This document shows positions 35,300-44,357 of a stretch of 64,000 nucleotides of DNA, piece after piece. Location of the stretch: the NCBI RefSeq assembly GCF_902459775.1, contig NZ_CABPSQ010000001.1, positions 806,001 through 870,000 on the forward strand. The letters run 5' to 3'. Source of the DNA: Pandoraea captiosa. GTDB lineage: Bacteria > Pseudomonadota > Gammaproteobacteria > Burkholderiales > Burkholderiaceae. Both the position numbers and the translations under genes were made by a program. Position 1 is the stretch's first letter. Every line of letters starts with the position of its first letter. Under the pieces are notes generated by a model, which did not search any database, was not told the origin of the DNA, and worked only from the letters and a program-made list of their open reading frames with translations.

Positions 35300-36178
35300 G
35301 TGAAACGATCGAAGGACACTCCGCACGACCTCATCCGCAACGCCCGCGCCGTGAGCACGGCACGTGCCGAACATGCTGAGGGGGGCGAGCGGTCCGATGC
35401 CTCGGGCGGGGACGAACTCAACACATCCTCGACGTCGGTCATTTCGCTGCGCATTCTGGAGTTGCTGGCCGAGCGCAATGCCGAGTGCGGCGTCACGCAT
35501 CTGGCCGAGGCGCTCGGCGTGCCCAAGGCGCGGGTTCACCGGCATCTCACGGCACTGCGTCAGGAGGGGTACGTGGTGCAGAATCCGCGCACGAGCCGCT
35601 ATCGCATCGGCTGGCGTTTGTTCCTGCTGGGGCAGAAGCTGGTCAAGCAGTTCGACGTGGTGGGATTGGCCCGACCGGTGATGGAAGAACTGCGCGATGC
35701 CGTCGGACAAACCATCGTCATCAGCTCGTTTACCGAAACGGACGTCGTCGTGCTTGACGTGATGCGCGGGCGCAGTCCGCTCGAGATCTTGCTGCACCCC
35801 GGCACGCAATTCAAGCTGCACAGCGTGGCGCAGGGCAAGATTGCGCTGGCGTTCGGCGCTCAGGAGCGTCGCGACGCCGTGCTCGCCGGCCCGCTCGACG
35901 CCTGCACGCCGCACACCATCACGGATGCCATGCGCTTGTCCCATGAGCTTGCGCTGGTGCGCGAGCGCGGCTGGGCGGACGCCCCGGAAGAAGTGTTCCT
36001 CGGGGTGAATGCGTTGGCCGCGCCCATCGTCCAGGACGACGGTTCGCTATTCGGCACCTTGGCCATCGTCGGCTCGATCCACTATCTGCCCGCGCATCCC
36101 AATCCGCAGACCGTTGCCGCGCTGACCGACGCGGCGCGGCGCATCTCGCGTCTGCTCGGCGGCGCCCGAGGCGACTGA
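35300..36178 (+). CDS. IclR-family transcriptional regulator
   Basis: 292 residues from the GTG at 35300, chosen because AAAGGA lies about seven bases upstream. A winged HTH at about residues 42-95 (VISLRILELLAERNAECG, then VPKARVHRHLTALRQEGY) is followed by the IclR effector domain with VLDVMRGRSPLEILL and VFLGVNALAAPIV. The N-terminal 40 residues are disordered-looking. It is cotranscribed with the cupin gene and is the obvious candidate for binding the paired 17-bp palindromes upstream. Confidence 0.9.
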   Translation: MKRSKDTPHDLIRNARAVSTARAEHAEGGERSDASGGDELNTSSTSVISLRILELLAERNAECGVTHLAEALGVPKARVHRHLTALRQEGYVVQNPRTSRYRIGWRLFLLGQKLVKQFDVVGLARPVMEELRDAVGQTIVISSFTETDVVVLDVMRGRSPLEILLHPGTQFKLHSVAQGKIALAFGAQERRDAVLAGPLDACTPHTITDAMRLSHELALVRERGWADAPEEVFLGVNALAAPIVQDDGSLFGTLAIVGSIHYLPAHPNPQTVAALTDAARRISRLLGGARGD

Positions 36179-36207
36179 CGGGACGGCGGGACTGACGGCA
36201 CCGCGCG

Positions 36208-37266
36208 TCACGATATCTCCTCGACCGCCCGAGCCGAGGGCTTGCCCGGCAGGCATCCGAGACCATCGAGCGTGGCATGTATCGCAATGTCGAGCGGTGT
36301 GTGCGGTTCTTCGCCGAGCGCATCGATAAGATGCGTGTTGTCCATGCGCACCGGTTGCTGCCACAGGTAGCGCATTTCCCGCAGTTCCCGCAACGTCGTG
36401 ACAAACGGCGAGAGCGCCGTCATCAGCCACCACGGAAAGCGCCGTGTGGTGACCTCCACACCATAACGTGCCATCACGCGCGTGATGCTCGCCGCCATCT
36501 GCGTGCCGTCGGCGTCCCAATGCCCGGCCATGTGAAAGTTGGCGAAGTTCGCCAGCGCCTTCCGCCGTTCGATGAGCATGACCATCGTTCGGGCGACATC
36601 CGGCAGGTACGACCATTCGTGTCCGATGCCGGGCGCATTCGGCACCTGTACGACGCGCGTCGTGTGTCCCGGCTTGACCAGACCCTGGCCGAACCAGCTA
36701 TTGCGCGTGCGGGGGCCGAAGAAATCCCCGGCGCGCACGATGATCGTTTGCACACCATTGCGGCTGGCGTCGCGCAGGCGACCTTCCATCGTCGCGCGGA
36801 TCTTGCCTTTGCGGGTCAGCGGGCGCTGCGGGGCATCTTCGCGCAACAGGGGGAACGTCTCGGGGCCGTAATTGTAGACGGTGCCCGGCAGGACGATAGT
36901 CGCGCCATGGCGCGTCGCCGTCGCGATCGTGTTGTCGATCATGGGCAGGACTTGCGTATGCCAGTTGCGATAGCCCGGCGGATTGACGGCGTGCACGATG
37001 ACGTCGCACCCGCGTGCGGCGGCGAGCACGTCGTCGGCACGCATGGCATCGCCATCGATCCACTCGATGCGCGGTTGCGTTACGGTCTCGTCGGATATTG
37101 CCCGGGCCGCCCCGGTCGCATCGTGCGCATCAGGCGCACCGCCGCGCCGCAGCGCGCGCACTTGCCATCCGGAGGCATTGAGCTGGCGCGAGACTTCGCC
37201 GCCAATACCGCCCGTTGCGCCCAGCACCAGCGCGCGGGACAGGGATTTCTGAGTGGAAGGGTTCAT
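36208..37266 (-). CDS. NAD-dependent epimerase/dehydratase (extended SDR)
   Basis: 352 residues. The N-terminal NAD(P) motif is ALVLGATGGIGGEVSRQL. An active-site YNYGPETFPL carries the SDR tyrosine, but the usual Tyr-x-x-x-Lys lysine spacing is not obvious, so it belongs to an atypical extended SDR group. Later landmarks are IIVRAGDFFGP and WSYLPDVARTMV. It is divergent from the LysR gene at 37363, which probably regulates it. Substrate unknown. Confidence 0.8.
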   Translation of the reverse strand: MNPSTQKSLSRALVLGATGGIGGEVSRQLNASGWQVRALRRGGAPDAHDATGAARAISDETVTQPRIEWIDGDAMRADDVLAAARGCDVIVHAVNPPGYRNWHTQVLPMIDNTIATATRHGATIVLPGTVYNYGPETFPLLREDAPQRPLTRKGKIRATMEGRLRDASRNGVQTIIVRAGDFFGPRTRNSWFGQGLVKPGHTTRVVQVPNAPGIGHEWSYLPDVARTMVMLIERRKALANFANFHMAGHWDADGTQMAASITRVMARYGVEVTTRRFPWWLMTALSPFVTTLRELREMRYLWQQPVRMDNTHLIDALGEEPHTPLDIAIHATLDGLGCLPGKPSARAVEEIS

Positions 37267-37362
37267 GAAGCGAGGCCTCGTTCGTTATCGTCGATGCCAT
37301 TCTCCCCATAAGTCGATTGGAATAAAATTGCCGAAAGATATCTATCGGCTATACATTTTTGT

Positions 37363-38253
37363 ATGACGTCCAATCTCAGCTGGGATCTGTACCGAACGTT
37401 TCTTGCCGTGCTGACGGAGGGATCGCTCTCGGGTGCCGCGCGTGCGCTGGGCATCACGCAACCGACTGCCGGACGCCATATCGCCACGCTAGAAGCGGCG
37501 CTGGGTCAGACACTCTTTACGCGCTCACAGACAGGGCTGATGGCAACCGACGCGGCGCAATCGCTGCGTACCCACGCACAGGCAATGCAGCACACGGCAT
37601 TGGCATTCGAGCGGGCGGCGGCAAGTCACGGCGAGGGGGTACGCGGGGTCGTTCGTCTCTCGGCAAGCGAGGTTGTCGGCGTCGAGGTGTTGCCGCCGAT
37701 CCTCACATCACTGCGCCGCGCGCATCCGGAACTGACCGTGGAACTGGTGCCGACGAATCGCATTCAGGACTTGCTGCATCGTGAAGTGGACATCGCCGTG
37801 CGCATGGCGCCGCCGACGCAGGACGCACTGATTGCACGCCGCGTCGGCGTCATCGACGTCGGCTTGCACGCACGCGACGACTATCTGGCGCGCTATGGCA
37901 CGCCGTCGACGCTGGCCGATCTCGCGCACCACACGGTCATCGGTTTCGACAAGATGACGCCGTTCCTGCGCGGAGCCACACGCGGCGTGCCGGCATGGTC
38001 GCGCGATGCCTTCGCGTTTCGCGCCGACAGCGACCTCGCACAACTGGCGATGATTCGTGCGGGATACGGAATAGGGGGCGCGCAGGTGCCGCTCGCCCGG
38101 CGCGATGCACGACTCGTGCGCGTCCTTCCGAGCGCCTTTCGCTTCAGGTTGCAGACATGGGTGACGATGCACGAAGACCTGCGCACCAGTGCCCGGTGCA
38201 AGGTGACGTTCGACGCGCTGGTGGCCGGATTGACCGCTTACATGGCCGGATAA
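37363..38253 (+). CDS. LysR-family transcriptional regulator
   Basis: 296 residues. The HTH at the N-terminus (SWDLYRTFLAVLTEGSLSGA, then GITQPTAGRHIATLE) belongs to the variant group with TAGRHI in the recognition helix. The effector domain follows from about residue 90. Immediately before the start are ATACA-N4-TGTAT and AGATATCT dyads. It is divergent from the SDR gene, the expected target. Confidence 0.9.
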   Translation: MTSNLSWDLYRTFLAVLTEGSLSGAARALGITQPTAGRHIATLEAALGQTLFTRSQTGLMATDAAQSLRTHAQAMQHTALAFERAAASHGEGVRGVVRLSASEVVGVEVLPPILTSLRRAHPELTVELVPTNRIQDLLHREVDIAVRMAPPTQDALIARRVGVIDVGLHARDDYLARYGTPSTLADLAHHTVIGFDKMTPFLRGATRGVPAWSRDAFAFRADSDLAQLAMIRAGYGIGGAQVPLARRDARLVRVLPSAFRFRLQTWVTMHEDLRTSARCKVTFDALVAGLTAYMAG

Positions 38254-38295
38254 AACTGTCGACGAAACCGTCGGGATCGTCGACGAGGAATCTTG

Positions 38296-38312
38296 TGATA
38301 TACAATATATCA
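38296..38312. promoter_or_regulatory. Inverted repeat before the hydrolase gene
   Basis: TGATATA-CAA-TATATCA, perfect 7-bp arms in an AT-rich stretch 34 bp ahead of the hydrolase start. A partial third copy, AATATCA, follows. Likely operator; regulator not identified. Confidence 0.5.
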
Positions 38313-38346
38313 ATAATATCAACGATCACGAGACAATCACTGCGCC

Positions 38347-39069
38347 ATGTTCGACCCTTCATTGTTCGGACGGATGTCACCGGACGTCATCGCGTCCCGC
38401 TCGATCTCCTCATCTGTATCGGCCGACATTGCGGCGCCTGTCGGCGTCCCTTTGTACACGCCGGGCCGCAACGCGTTGGGCCTGAGCGAAACACGCGACG
38501 CCGTCCTTTATGTTCCCGCTGATTTGCCTACCGATCGTCCGGTGCCGCTATTCGTGATGTTCCATGGCGCGGGCGGTTACCCGGAGAAGGTGTTGCCCTT
38601 CATCGAGTCCCATGCGGACCGTCACAAGTTTCTGGTGCTTGCGCCGCATTCGACCTTCCCGACCTGGGACATCGTGATCGGCGGCAATGGGCCCGACCTG
38701 GAGCGTCTGCAAGCGGCACTGCGCCAGGTGAGCGCAAGTTATGCCATCGATCCGCAGCGGGTGGCGTTCGCCGGATTTTCGGACGGTGCCAGTTATGCGC
38801 TATCCATCGGTGTGACGAATGGCGACATTGCGAGCCATGTGATTGCGTTCTCGGGCGGTTTCATGTCCATCTTCGTCCAGGAAGGTCAGCCGCAGATCTT
38901 CATCGCGCACGGGCGCATCGACGAGCAATTGCCGATTGCGACCAGCGGTCGGCAAAACGCAAACAAGCTCAAAGCGGCAGGCTACGATGTCCGGTACGTG
39001 GAATTCGACGGTCTGCACATCATCGAGCCGGGCGTCGTGGCGCAAGCCATCGACTTTTTCCTCGCCTGA
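38347..39069 (+). CDS. Alpha/beta hydrolase, carboxylesterase-like
   Basis: 240 residues, alpha/beta hydrolase fold of the phospholipase/carboxylesterase and polyhydroxybutyrate-depolymerase-like group. The oxyanion region is FVMFHGAGGYPEKV, the nucleophile elbow FAGFSDGASYALSIG with Ser, and the C-terminal catalytic His is in FDGLHIIEPG. No signal peptide is evident, so it is cytoplasmic. A perfect inverted repeat lies upstream. Substrate not determined; the following AAA gene is 99 bp away on the same strand. Confidence 0.85.
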   Translation: MFDPSLFGRMSPDVIASRSISSSVSADIAAPVGVPLYTPGRNALGLSETRDAVLYVPADLPTDRPVPLFVMFHGAGGYPEKVLPFIESHADRHKFLVLAPHSTFPTWDIVIGGNGPDLERLQAALRQVSASYAIDPQRVAFAGFSDGASYALSIGVTNGDIASHVIAFSGGFMSIFVQEGQPQIFIAHGRIDEQLPIATSGRQNANKLKAAGYDVRYVEFDGLHIIEPGVVAQAIDFFLA

Positions 39070-39168
39070 CCCGTCGCCAGATACAAGCGTTGCACCGCGC
39101 GCGGGACGCGCTGCGCGGGTTTGCCAAATGCCTCACTTGCTCATACGTCAAACGGGGGAGTGCCGTCC

Positions 39169-40794
39169 ATGGATTTCGAAATTCCCGAATCACTGATTCA
39201 TCCGCTGATGCAACTCATCGGCGCCGACTCACCGCTGGGCAAACACCTGACGGCTTACGGCGTGTGCCGGGGCAACATGCTGGTCTCCAGCGAGTGGTTC
39301 GACGCAAAGTCGCTCAACACGCTCTACGTGCTGAGCAAATCGCAAAACGAGCGTGCGCTGATGTTCCAGATGCTCGCACTCGACAACGTCTACAACGCGC
39401 CGCAGGCCCGTGTGATACCGAGTCTGGACAAGCTCGTGCCAGGGTTGGTGGCTTATCTCGCGCGTGACGTCATCGACGGCTGGTTGTATCAGCGGCACCG
39501 CGACGGTGCGCTGCTGCCGTGGCTCGTGCGCCGCCTGCGGTACGTCGAGCCGGATCAGGGAGCGCCGTACGTCGTCGTGGACATGCTCGCGAATACGATG
39601 CAGTCGGCGAATCTGAGTCCGACCGAGCACCGCCCTCGACGCTCCGGCATGACCACGTCGCTCGTCTTTACGCGCGACGACATCGCCAATCGCACGATTC
39701 CGGAGTTGCTCGCGGAGTTCGGGTTCTACAAGGAATGTGCTGAGTTCAAGGCCGAGTACGAACAGCATGCGCAGCGCTTCTTGCGCGTGCAGCGGGCGTT
39801 CGGTGCACAGTTCGTATTGCGACGGGCGGCCTTTTCCATCGATCCGAAGGGGGTCACGGAGCTGATTCGGGTAGGCGATGGCGTGACGGCCAAATGCGTC
39901 AACGACGAAGAGCGGCTGGAGCGCAATTTCGAAATGGCATGCGACGCGGAGTTCTGGCGCAATGCCGAAATCGCGCAGGCCTTCGAGACGATCCCGCTGC
40001 ACTGCTACGTGCATGTCTTCCATCTGGACTGGCATCGCAATCTCTGGGTGCACGTGCAGAACATGACCGAATACGAATACCAGCCCAGCCTGCGCGACAA
40101 GCTGGTGCTCCCCGCGCATCACCATGATCTGATCGACATTCTGACGTCGAACATGGACGTGATGATGCCCGACTTCGTGCCGGGCAAGTCGGGCGGGGCG
40201 ACGATTCTGTGTCAGGGGGCGCCGGGCTTGGGCAAGACGCTGACGGCGGAGATTTACTCGGAGGTGGTCGGCAAGCCGCTTTACCGCGTTCACTCGGGGC
40301 AACTGGGCACGACGGCGGCGTCGGTGGGCGCCACGCTCATGAGCATCTTGCGGCGCGCCATGCGCTGGAACGCGATTCTGTTGCTCGACGAAGCGGACGT
40401 CTACATCCGGCGGCGGGACAACGATCTGGAGCACAACGCCATCGTGGCGGAGTTCCTGCGCTCGCTGGAGTACTTCCATGGGTTGCTGTTCATGACGACC
40501 AATCGCATTGGCGACGTGGACGACGCAATTCTCTCGCGCTGCATCGCCACGATCCACTACGAAGTACCGTCTGCCGCAGATGCGCGCAGACTATGGCGCA
40601 TGCAGGCGGAGCAGGTCGGGGCGTATCTCGACGATGGACTCATCGAGACGCTGGCGGCCCGCTATCCGAAGGCGAGCGGGCGCGACATCAAGGAATTGAT
40701 GAAGCTCGCCAGCCGTTATTGCAAGGTCAGGAACATGCCCTACACGGAAGACGTTTTCCGCTTGTGCGGCCTGTTCCGCGGCTACGATGGGTGA
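39169..40794 (+). CDS. Solitary AAA-family ATPase
   Basis: 541 residues. The C-terminal half is a classical AAA module: Walker A GAPGLGKT (350-357), Walker B ILLLDEAD (about 403-410), then the sensor-1 TTNR and ILSRC region, and a C-terminal lid with SGRDIKELMKLASRYC. The N-terminal ~330 residues are not recognised and include a beta-rich region with HRNLWVHVQNMTEYEYQPSL. The start at 39169 has GGGGAG upstream. It has no obvious partner gene; the PAP2 gene is convergent and overlaps by 13 bp. It could be a remodelling ATPase for an unknown protein. Confidence 0.85.
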   Translation: MDFEIPESLIHPLMQLIGADSPLGKHLTAYGVCRGNMLVSSEWFDAKSLNTLYVLSKSQNERALMFQMLALDNVYNAPQARVIPSLDKLVPGLVAYLARDVIDGWLYQRHRDGALLPWLVRRLRYVEPDQGAPYVVVDMLANTMQSANLSPTEHRPRRSGMTTSLVFTRDDIANRTIPELLAEFGFYKECAEFKAEYEQHAQRFLRVQRAFGAQFVLRRAAFSIDPKGVTELIRVGDGVTAKCVNDEERLERNFEMACDAEFWRNAEIAQAFETIPLHCYVHVFHLDWHRNLWVHVQNMTEYEYQPSLRDKLVLPAHHHDLIDILTSNMDVMMPDFVPGKSGGATILCQGAPGLGKTLTAEIYSEVVGKPLYRVHSGQLGTTAASVGATLMSILRRAMRWNAILLLDEADVYIRRRDNDLEHNAIVAEFLRSLEYFHGLLFMTTNRIGDVDDAILSRCIATIHYEVPSAADARRLWRMQAEQVGAYLDDGLIETLAARYPKASGRDIKELMKLASRYCKVRNMPYTEDVFRLCGLFRGYDG

Positions 40795-41789
40795 TGGCGG
40801 AAGGGGGTACGGGCCGTCATTTTTCGCGTCAGATAGATGACGGTGATAGCCAGCCCGACCCCTGCGATGATGTCTATGAGGTAGTGCCCGCCGAAGGGTA
40901 GCGCAGCGATTATCATGACCCCGTTGATCCCGGCGAGCAGCACATTCAATCCCTGCAGATGCCTGACGACATAGGTAAAAATCACAGCGTGCGCTGCATG
41001 AAGCGACGGAAAGGAGATCAGCCCTTGATTGTCGTTGAGGTCGATGGTGCGCTGCGTTCCGTCGCGCAACGCAGCGAACTGAGACCACTCGGAGACGTCG
41101 TGGGGACCCACGAGGCCGAAGTAGATGTAAGGGTTGGACGCCGGCATGAAGGCCGACACGAGAATTGCCAGAACGACGCTTATGCAGAACAACCACAAAA
41201 AATCGGCAAGCGTTTCCAGACGTCCGCTGAACGTGAGCAGTACCGGTAGCAGCGCCACTTGCCATTGGTAAAGCCGATACGAAACGCGTAGCCCGTAGAA
41301 GGCAGTCGTGTGCCGCTCGAACCAGAAATATGCTTCTTTCCAGTGAAAGCCCAGGGCCGTATCGATCTGCGCGAGCCGCGCGTCGACCAGATCAAAGCGA
41401 GTCGCAATGGCATTCGCTTGAAGTACCACTGCCGCTAACGAGAATAGCGTCAGCAGACAAAGGCAAAAGAGCGTGATACTCACCCGGGCCCACAGGCCTG
41501 TAATTCTCGATGCACGTTGTCGTGACAGAAAATAAGTGCCTGCCGCAATCGCGGCTGTTGGGCTGAGCCAGTACAAATGGTCAAGTCCCGCAAGCGAAAG
41601 TCCTTCAAGCGATACGCAAACGAGATCGATGCACAGTACACATGCCAGCAGCACGAAGACCGCACGAAGCCTGGGCTGAAGAAAAAAGCGCATGCCAAAT
41701 GCCTGTTGCCCAGCGGTTGACACAACGCCGCCGAGTGCAACTGTAACGTCTGGCTTCCCCGATTTTTCTCGCGCGTCGATCTCACTCAT
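40782..41789 (-). CDS. PAP2-family membrane phosphatase
   Basis: 335 residues with several hydrophobic helices and the PAP2 signature near the C-terminus: LISFPSLHAAHAV and GGHYLIDIIAGVG, the second and third conserved motifs with the catalytic histidines. It resembles the inositol-phosphorylceramide-synthase-like group (long N-terminal membrane part). The gene is somewhat less GC-rich than its neighbours, especially at its 5' end. It overlaps the AAA gene by 13 bp at the 3' ends. Role probably in lipid phosphate turnover; partner genes not visible. Confidence 0.85.
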   Translation of the reverse strand: MSEIDAREKSGKPDVTVALGGVVSTAGQQAFGMRFFLQPRLRAVFVLLACVLCIDLVCVSLEGLSLAGLDHLYWLSPTAAIAAGTYFLSRQRASRITGLWARVSITLFCLCLLTLFSLAAVVLQANAIATRFDLVDARLAQIDTALGFHWKEAYFWFERHTTAFYGLRVSYRLYQWQVALLPVLLTFSGRLETLADFLWLFCISVVLAILVSAFMPASNPYIYFGLVGPHDVSEWSQFAALRDGTQRTIDLNDNQGLISFPSLHAAHAVIFTYVVRHLQGLNVLLAGINGVMIIAALPFGGHYLIDIIAGVGLAITVIYLTRKMTARTPFRHHPS

Positions 41790-42193
41790 AAGAGTATGCG
41801 CATCCTTGTTATTAGAAGTACTTTATATATTCATGGATTCGGATCATACATCGGAAGTGGGTAATGCGATAAGACGCTGCCGCCACGCCGCAAGCACGTC
41901 ATTGGCTGGCCGCCGGCATTGCTGAACCAGAATAGCGGAGCTTGCTGATCGACCTTGCCGATCCGATGAGCGCCGACGCGAGCGTTCCGTGAGGCGACCA
42001 TCAGCAAAAATCATGAAACATCGCAGCATTCCGATATGCGGGAAAACTAGAGGCGCGCGCACACGCCGGTCTGGCTATATTGGTGGCGGATCGGCGCCGA
42101 CATCTGCCCGCACCGCCGGCAAGCCTCACGCCTTGTCTGCGAGCCTCTGACCGTGTTGCGCCGCGCCATTTATCGGCAAGGCAAGGAGACGCA
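41790..42193. other. 404-bp intergenic region
   Basis: No gene is convincing. The first ~60 bp are AT-rich and carry TATATA-like sequence that could be the minus-strand PAP2 promoter. The remainder is GC-rich with only short frames. The region separates the divergent PAP2 and sensor-kinase genes. Confidence 0.5.
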
Positions 42194-43372
42194 GTGGAGA
42201 CGCATGGCGAACTGCATAGGGCGATTCTCAATAACATCCCGGATCAGGCGTGGCTAAAGGACACCGAGTCGCGCTACATCCTCGTCAACGACGCGTTCAT
42301 GGCCGCGTGCGGGCGCACCGAGGCTGACATCATCGGCAGCACCCCCGACAAGGTCTGGTCGTCCGAATGGGGACGTGTCTATCTCGCCACGGACAAGGCC
42401 GTCGTCGCGAGCGGCGTGCGGCGTCGCTACGAAGAGAGCCGACCCGGTGCCGACGGCGCACCGCGCTGGTTCGACACCGTCAAGATGCCCGTGCGCGACG
42501 AACGCGGTCGCATCGTGGGTACCGTCGGCATTTCGCGCGACATCACCGACCGCAAGCGCTCCGAGATGGCATTGCTCGACTCGCGCGCGCAACTGCGCCA
42601 GCTCTCGGCGTATCTGCAAACCGTGCGCGAAGCCGAGCGCACGCGCCTGTCTCGCGAACTCCACGACGAACTGGGGCAGTGGCTCGGCGGATTGCGACTC
42701 GGCCTCAGCTACATGGAAACGCAACCCGACATGCCGCCGGCGGACCAGACCGCACACATCCAGATGCTCAAGGAACTGGTCGATGAGACCCTCGACGCCG
42801 TGCATCGCATCGCGACCGACCTGCGCCCGGCGGTGCTCGATGAACTGGGTCTGCATGCGGCGCTGGAGTGGCTCACCGAGTCGTTCGCGCAGCGCCACGG
42901 GTTGCCGTGCGAACTTCACATGCCCGAAGCCGTGACCGCATGCCTCGACAGCGAGTGCAGCACGGCGATCTTTCGCATCGTGCAGGAGTCGCTCACCAAC
43001 GCGAGCCGTCACGGTCAGCCCACGCACGTCCGCGTGTCGCTGGCGCTGCGCGACGGGCATTGCCACGTGAGCATTGCCGACGACGGTCGCGGGATGGACA
43101 CGGCCCGCGCCGGTCACGGTCAGCGCCTCGGCCTGATGGGCATGCGCGAGCGGGCGCTGATGTTGGGCGGCGCCTTCGAGATCGAGAGCGCACCGGGGCA
43201 GGGCACGCGCGTCATGGTCCGGATTCCGGCACGCCCGGCGGCCGGCGGCATGACGACCGCCGACACACTGGCTGGATGGGATGCACCGGGCGCACCGGGT
43301 GCACCGGGTGCATTGGACGCAGCGGGCGGCGTCGATACGACACAGGAAGCGGGGTGGTCATGCGGGTCATGA
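42194..43372 (+). CDS. NarL-type sensor histidine kinase with PAS domain
   Basis: 392 residues from a GTG preceded by AAGGAG. A PAS domain (about 8-118, DQAWLKDTESRYILVNDAF and ending GISRDITDRKRSE) leads into a HisKA_3 dimerisation domain with phospho-acceptor His157 in SRELHDELGQ. The HATPase follows (IVQESLTNASRHG, IADDGRGM, LGLMGMRERA). No membrane helix, so it senses a cytoplasmic signal. The last ~45 residues are low complexity with a GAPGAPGAPGA repeat from a 9-bp tandem repeat. It overlaps the response regulator by 13 bp. Confidence 0.95.
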   Translation: METHGELHRAILNNIPDQAWLKDTESRYILVNDAFMAACGRTEADIIGSTPDKVWSSEWGRVYLATDKAVVASGVRRRYEESRPGADGAPRWFDTVKMPVRDERGRIVGTVGISRDITDRKRSEMALLDSRAQLRQLSAYLQTVREAERTRLSRELHDELGQWLGGLRLGLSYMETQPDMPPADQTAHIQMLKELVDETLDAVHRIATDLRPAVLDELGLHAALEWLTESFAQRHGLPCELHMPEAVTACLDSECSTAIFRIVQESLTNASRHGQPTHVRVSLALRDGHCHVSIADDGRGMDTARAGHGQRLGLMGMRERALMLGGAFEIESAPGQGTRVMVRIPARPAAGGMTTADTLAGWDAPGAPGAPGALDAAGGVDTTQEAGWSCGS

Positions 43373-44004
43373 TTGCGGACGACCATGCGATCATTCGCGA
43401 CGGTCTGAAAAAGATCATCGCCATGGCGCCCGACATGTCGGTGGTGTCAGAGGCGGTGGATGGTGAGGACGTCCTCAGGCGCCTGCGCCTCACCACCGTG
43501 GATGTGCTGCTGCTCGACATGTCGATGCCGGGCAAGAGCGGCATCGCCCTCATCTCGCAGATCAAGTCGACGTATCCCACACTGCCGGTGCTGGTCCTGA
43601 GCATGTATCGCGAATCGCAATACGCGGTGCAGGCCATTCGCGCGGGGGCGGCGGGATATCTGACGAAGAACGCCGAATCCGAGCAGTTGATGAGCGCGAT
43701 CCGACGCGTGTCACGCGGCGGCACGGTCGTCTCGCCGCTCGTTGCCGAGAAGCTCGTTCGCCAGTTGCAGCAGCCCGCCGAGGCACTTCCCCATACGCGC
43801 CTTACCGCCCGCGAGTTTCAGATATTCCAGATGCTTGTCGAGGGCAACGGGATCAACGACATGGCACGTTGCCTGTCGCTCTCGGCCAAGACGGTCAGCA
43901 CGCATAAGGCGAACATTCTGACCAAGATGGACATTCCTTCGACCGCCGGTCTCGTCCACTACGCCATCGAACACGGCCTGATCGTGGCCGGGACCGATGC
44001 CTGA
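43360..44004 (+). CDS. NarL/LuxR-type response regulator
   Basis: 214 residues. Receiver domain with acidic pocket Asp7-Asp8, phosphorylation site Asp53 (VLLLDMSMPG), conserved Ser/Thr region VLVLSMYRES and Lys in AGYLTKNAE. A LuxR-type HTH at about 145-205 ends with KTVSTHKANILTKM. It is paired with the kinase whose gene overlaps its start. A perfect inverted repeat 180 bp further on, before the amidohydrolase operon, resembles sites of NarL/RcsB-like regulators and is its most obvious target. Confidence 0.95.
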   Translation: MRVMIADDHAIIRDGLKKIIAMAPDMSVVSEAVDGEDVLRRLRLTTVDVLLLDMSMPGKSGIALISQIKSTYPTLPVLVLSMYRESQYAVQAIRAGAAGYLTKNAESEQLMSAIRRVSRGGTVVSPLVAEKLVRQLQQPAEALPHTRLTAREFQIFQMLVEGNGINDMARCLSLSAKTVSTHKANILTKMDIPSTAGLVHYAIEHGLIVAGTDA

Positions 44005-44130
44005 TTCTCGCCTCTGAGCTTCTTCTCCAATCTTCTTCTCCGATTTCGGTCGCCCGGCTGCGTATCGCCCCATTGCCTGAACGTGGACGGGCGTCGCGTC
44101 TGATCTTACGTCGGCCGTTGCGCGCAATCT

Positions 44131-44166
44131 TTCAGCGCTTCCTTCAGCGCTTCATTCAGCACTTCA
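44131..44166. repeat. 12-bp tandem repeat, three copies
   Basis: Three copies of TTCAGCGCTTCM, the third with an A for G change (TTCAGCACTTCA). It lies between the response regulator and the amidohydrolase. Confidence 0.9.
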
Positions 44167-44196
44167 TTCGGTACGTCGTTATTGCTTGCTGCACCG

Positions 44197-44218
44197 CGTC
44201 TAGGGAAATTCCTAGACG
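44197..44218. promoter_or_regulatory. Inverted repeat, candidate response-regulator site
   Basis: CGTCTAGG-GAAATT-CCTAGACG, perfect 8-bp arms. The core TAGGGAAATTCCTA resembles RcsB-type boxes. It lies about 140 bp before the amidohydrolase start and 190 bp after the NarL-type regulator gene. Confidence 0.6.
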
Positions 44219-44357
44219 AAAACCAGCAAATCCCGATGCCCCCTGCACGGGCGCTCCTCTACGCTTGGTTCAGGCCATTGCCACCCGGCCGGCAGCGTTC
44301 ACCGGCACCTGCCATCCATTGACCCTCATCGACTTCGTGACGTAAGGAGACCGCACC

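Larger units (their letters stand above)
44005..44357. other. 353-bp regulatory region before amidohydrolase operon
   Basis: No protein gene is seen. It holds a CT-rich double repeat (44015-44045), a 12-bp tandem array and the palindrome at 44197-44218, and so is most likely the promoter region of the downstream operon. Confidence 0.6.

Noticed and set aside
39169-41789. AAA ATPase plus PAP2 phosphatase as a two-gene defence system
   Set aside because: The genes are convergent, not an operon, and neither carries a nuclease, cyclase or other known defence effector domain.
41833-41925. 30-residue frame starting MDSDHTSEV as a small gene
   Set aside because: No ribosome binding site and no distinctive pattern; length is expected by chance.
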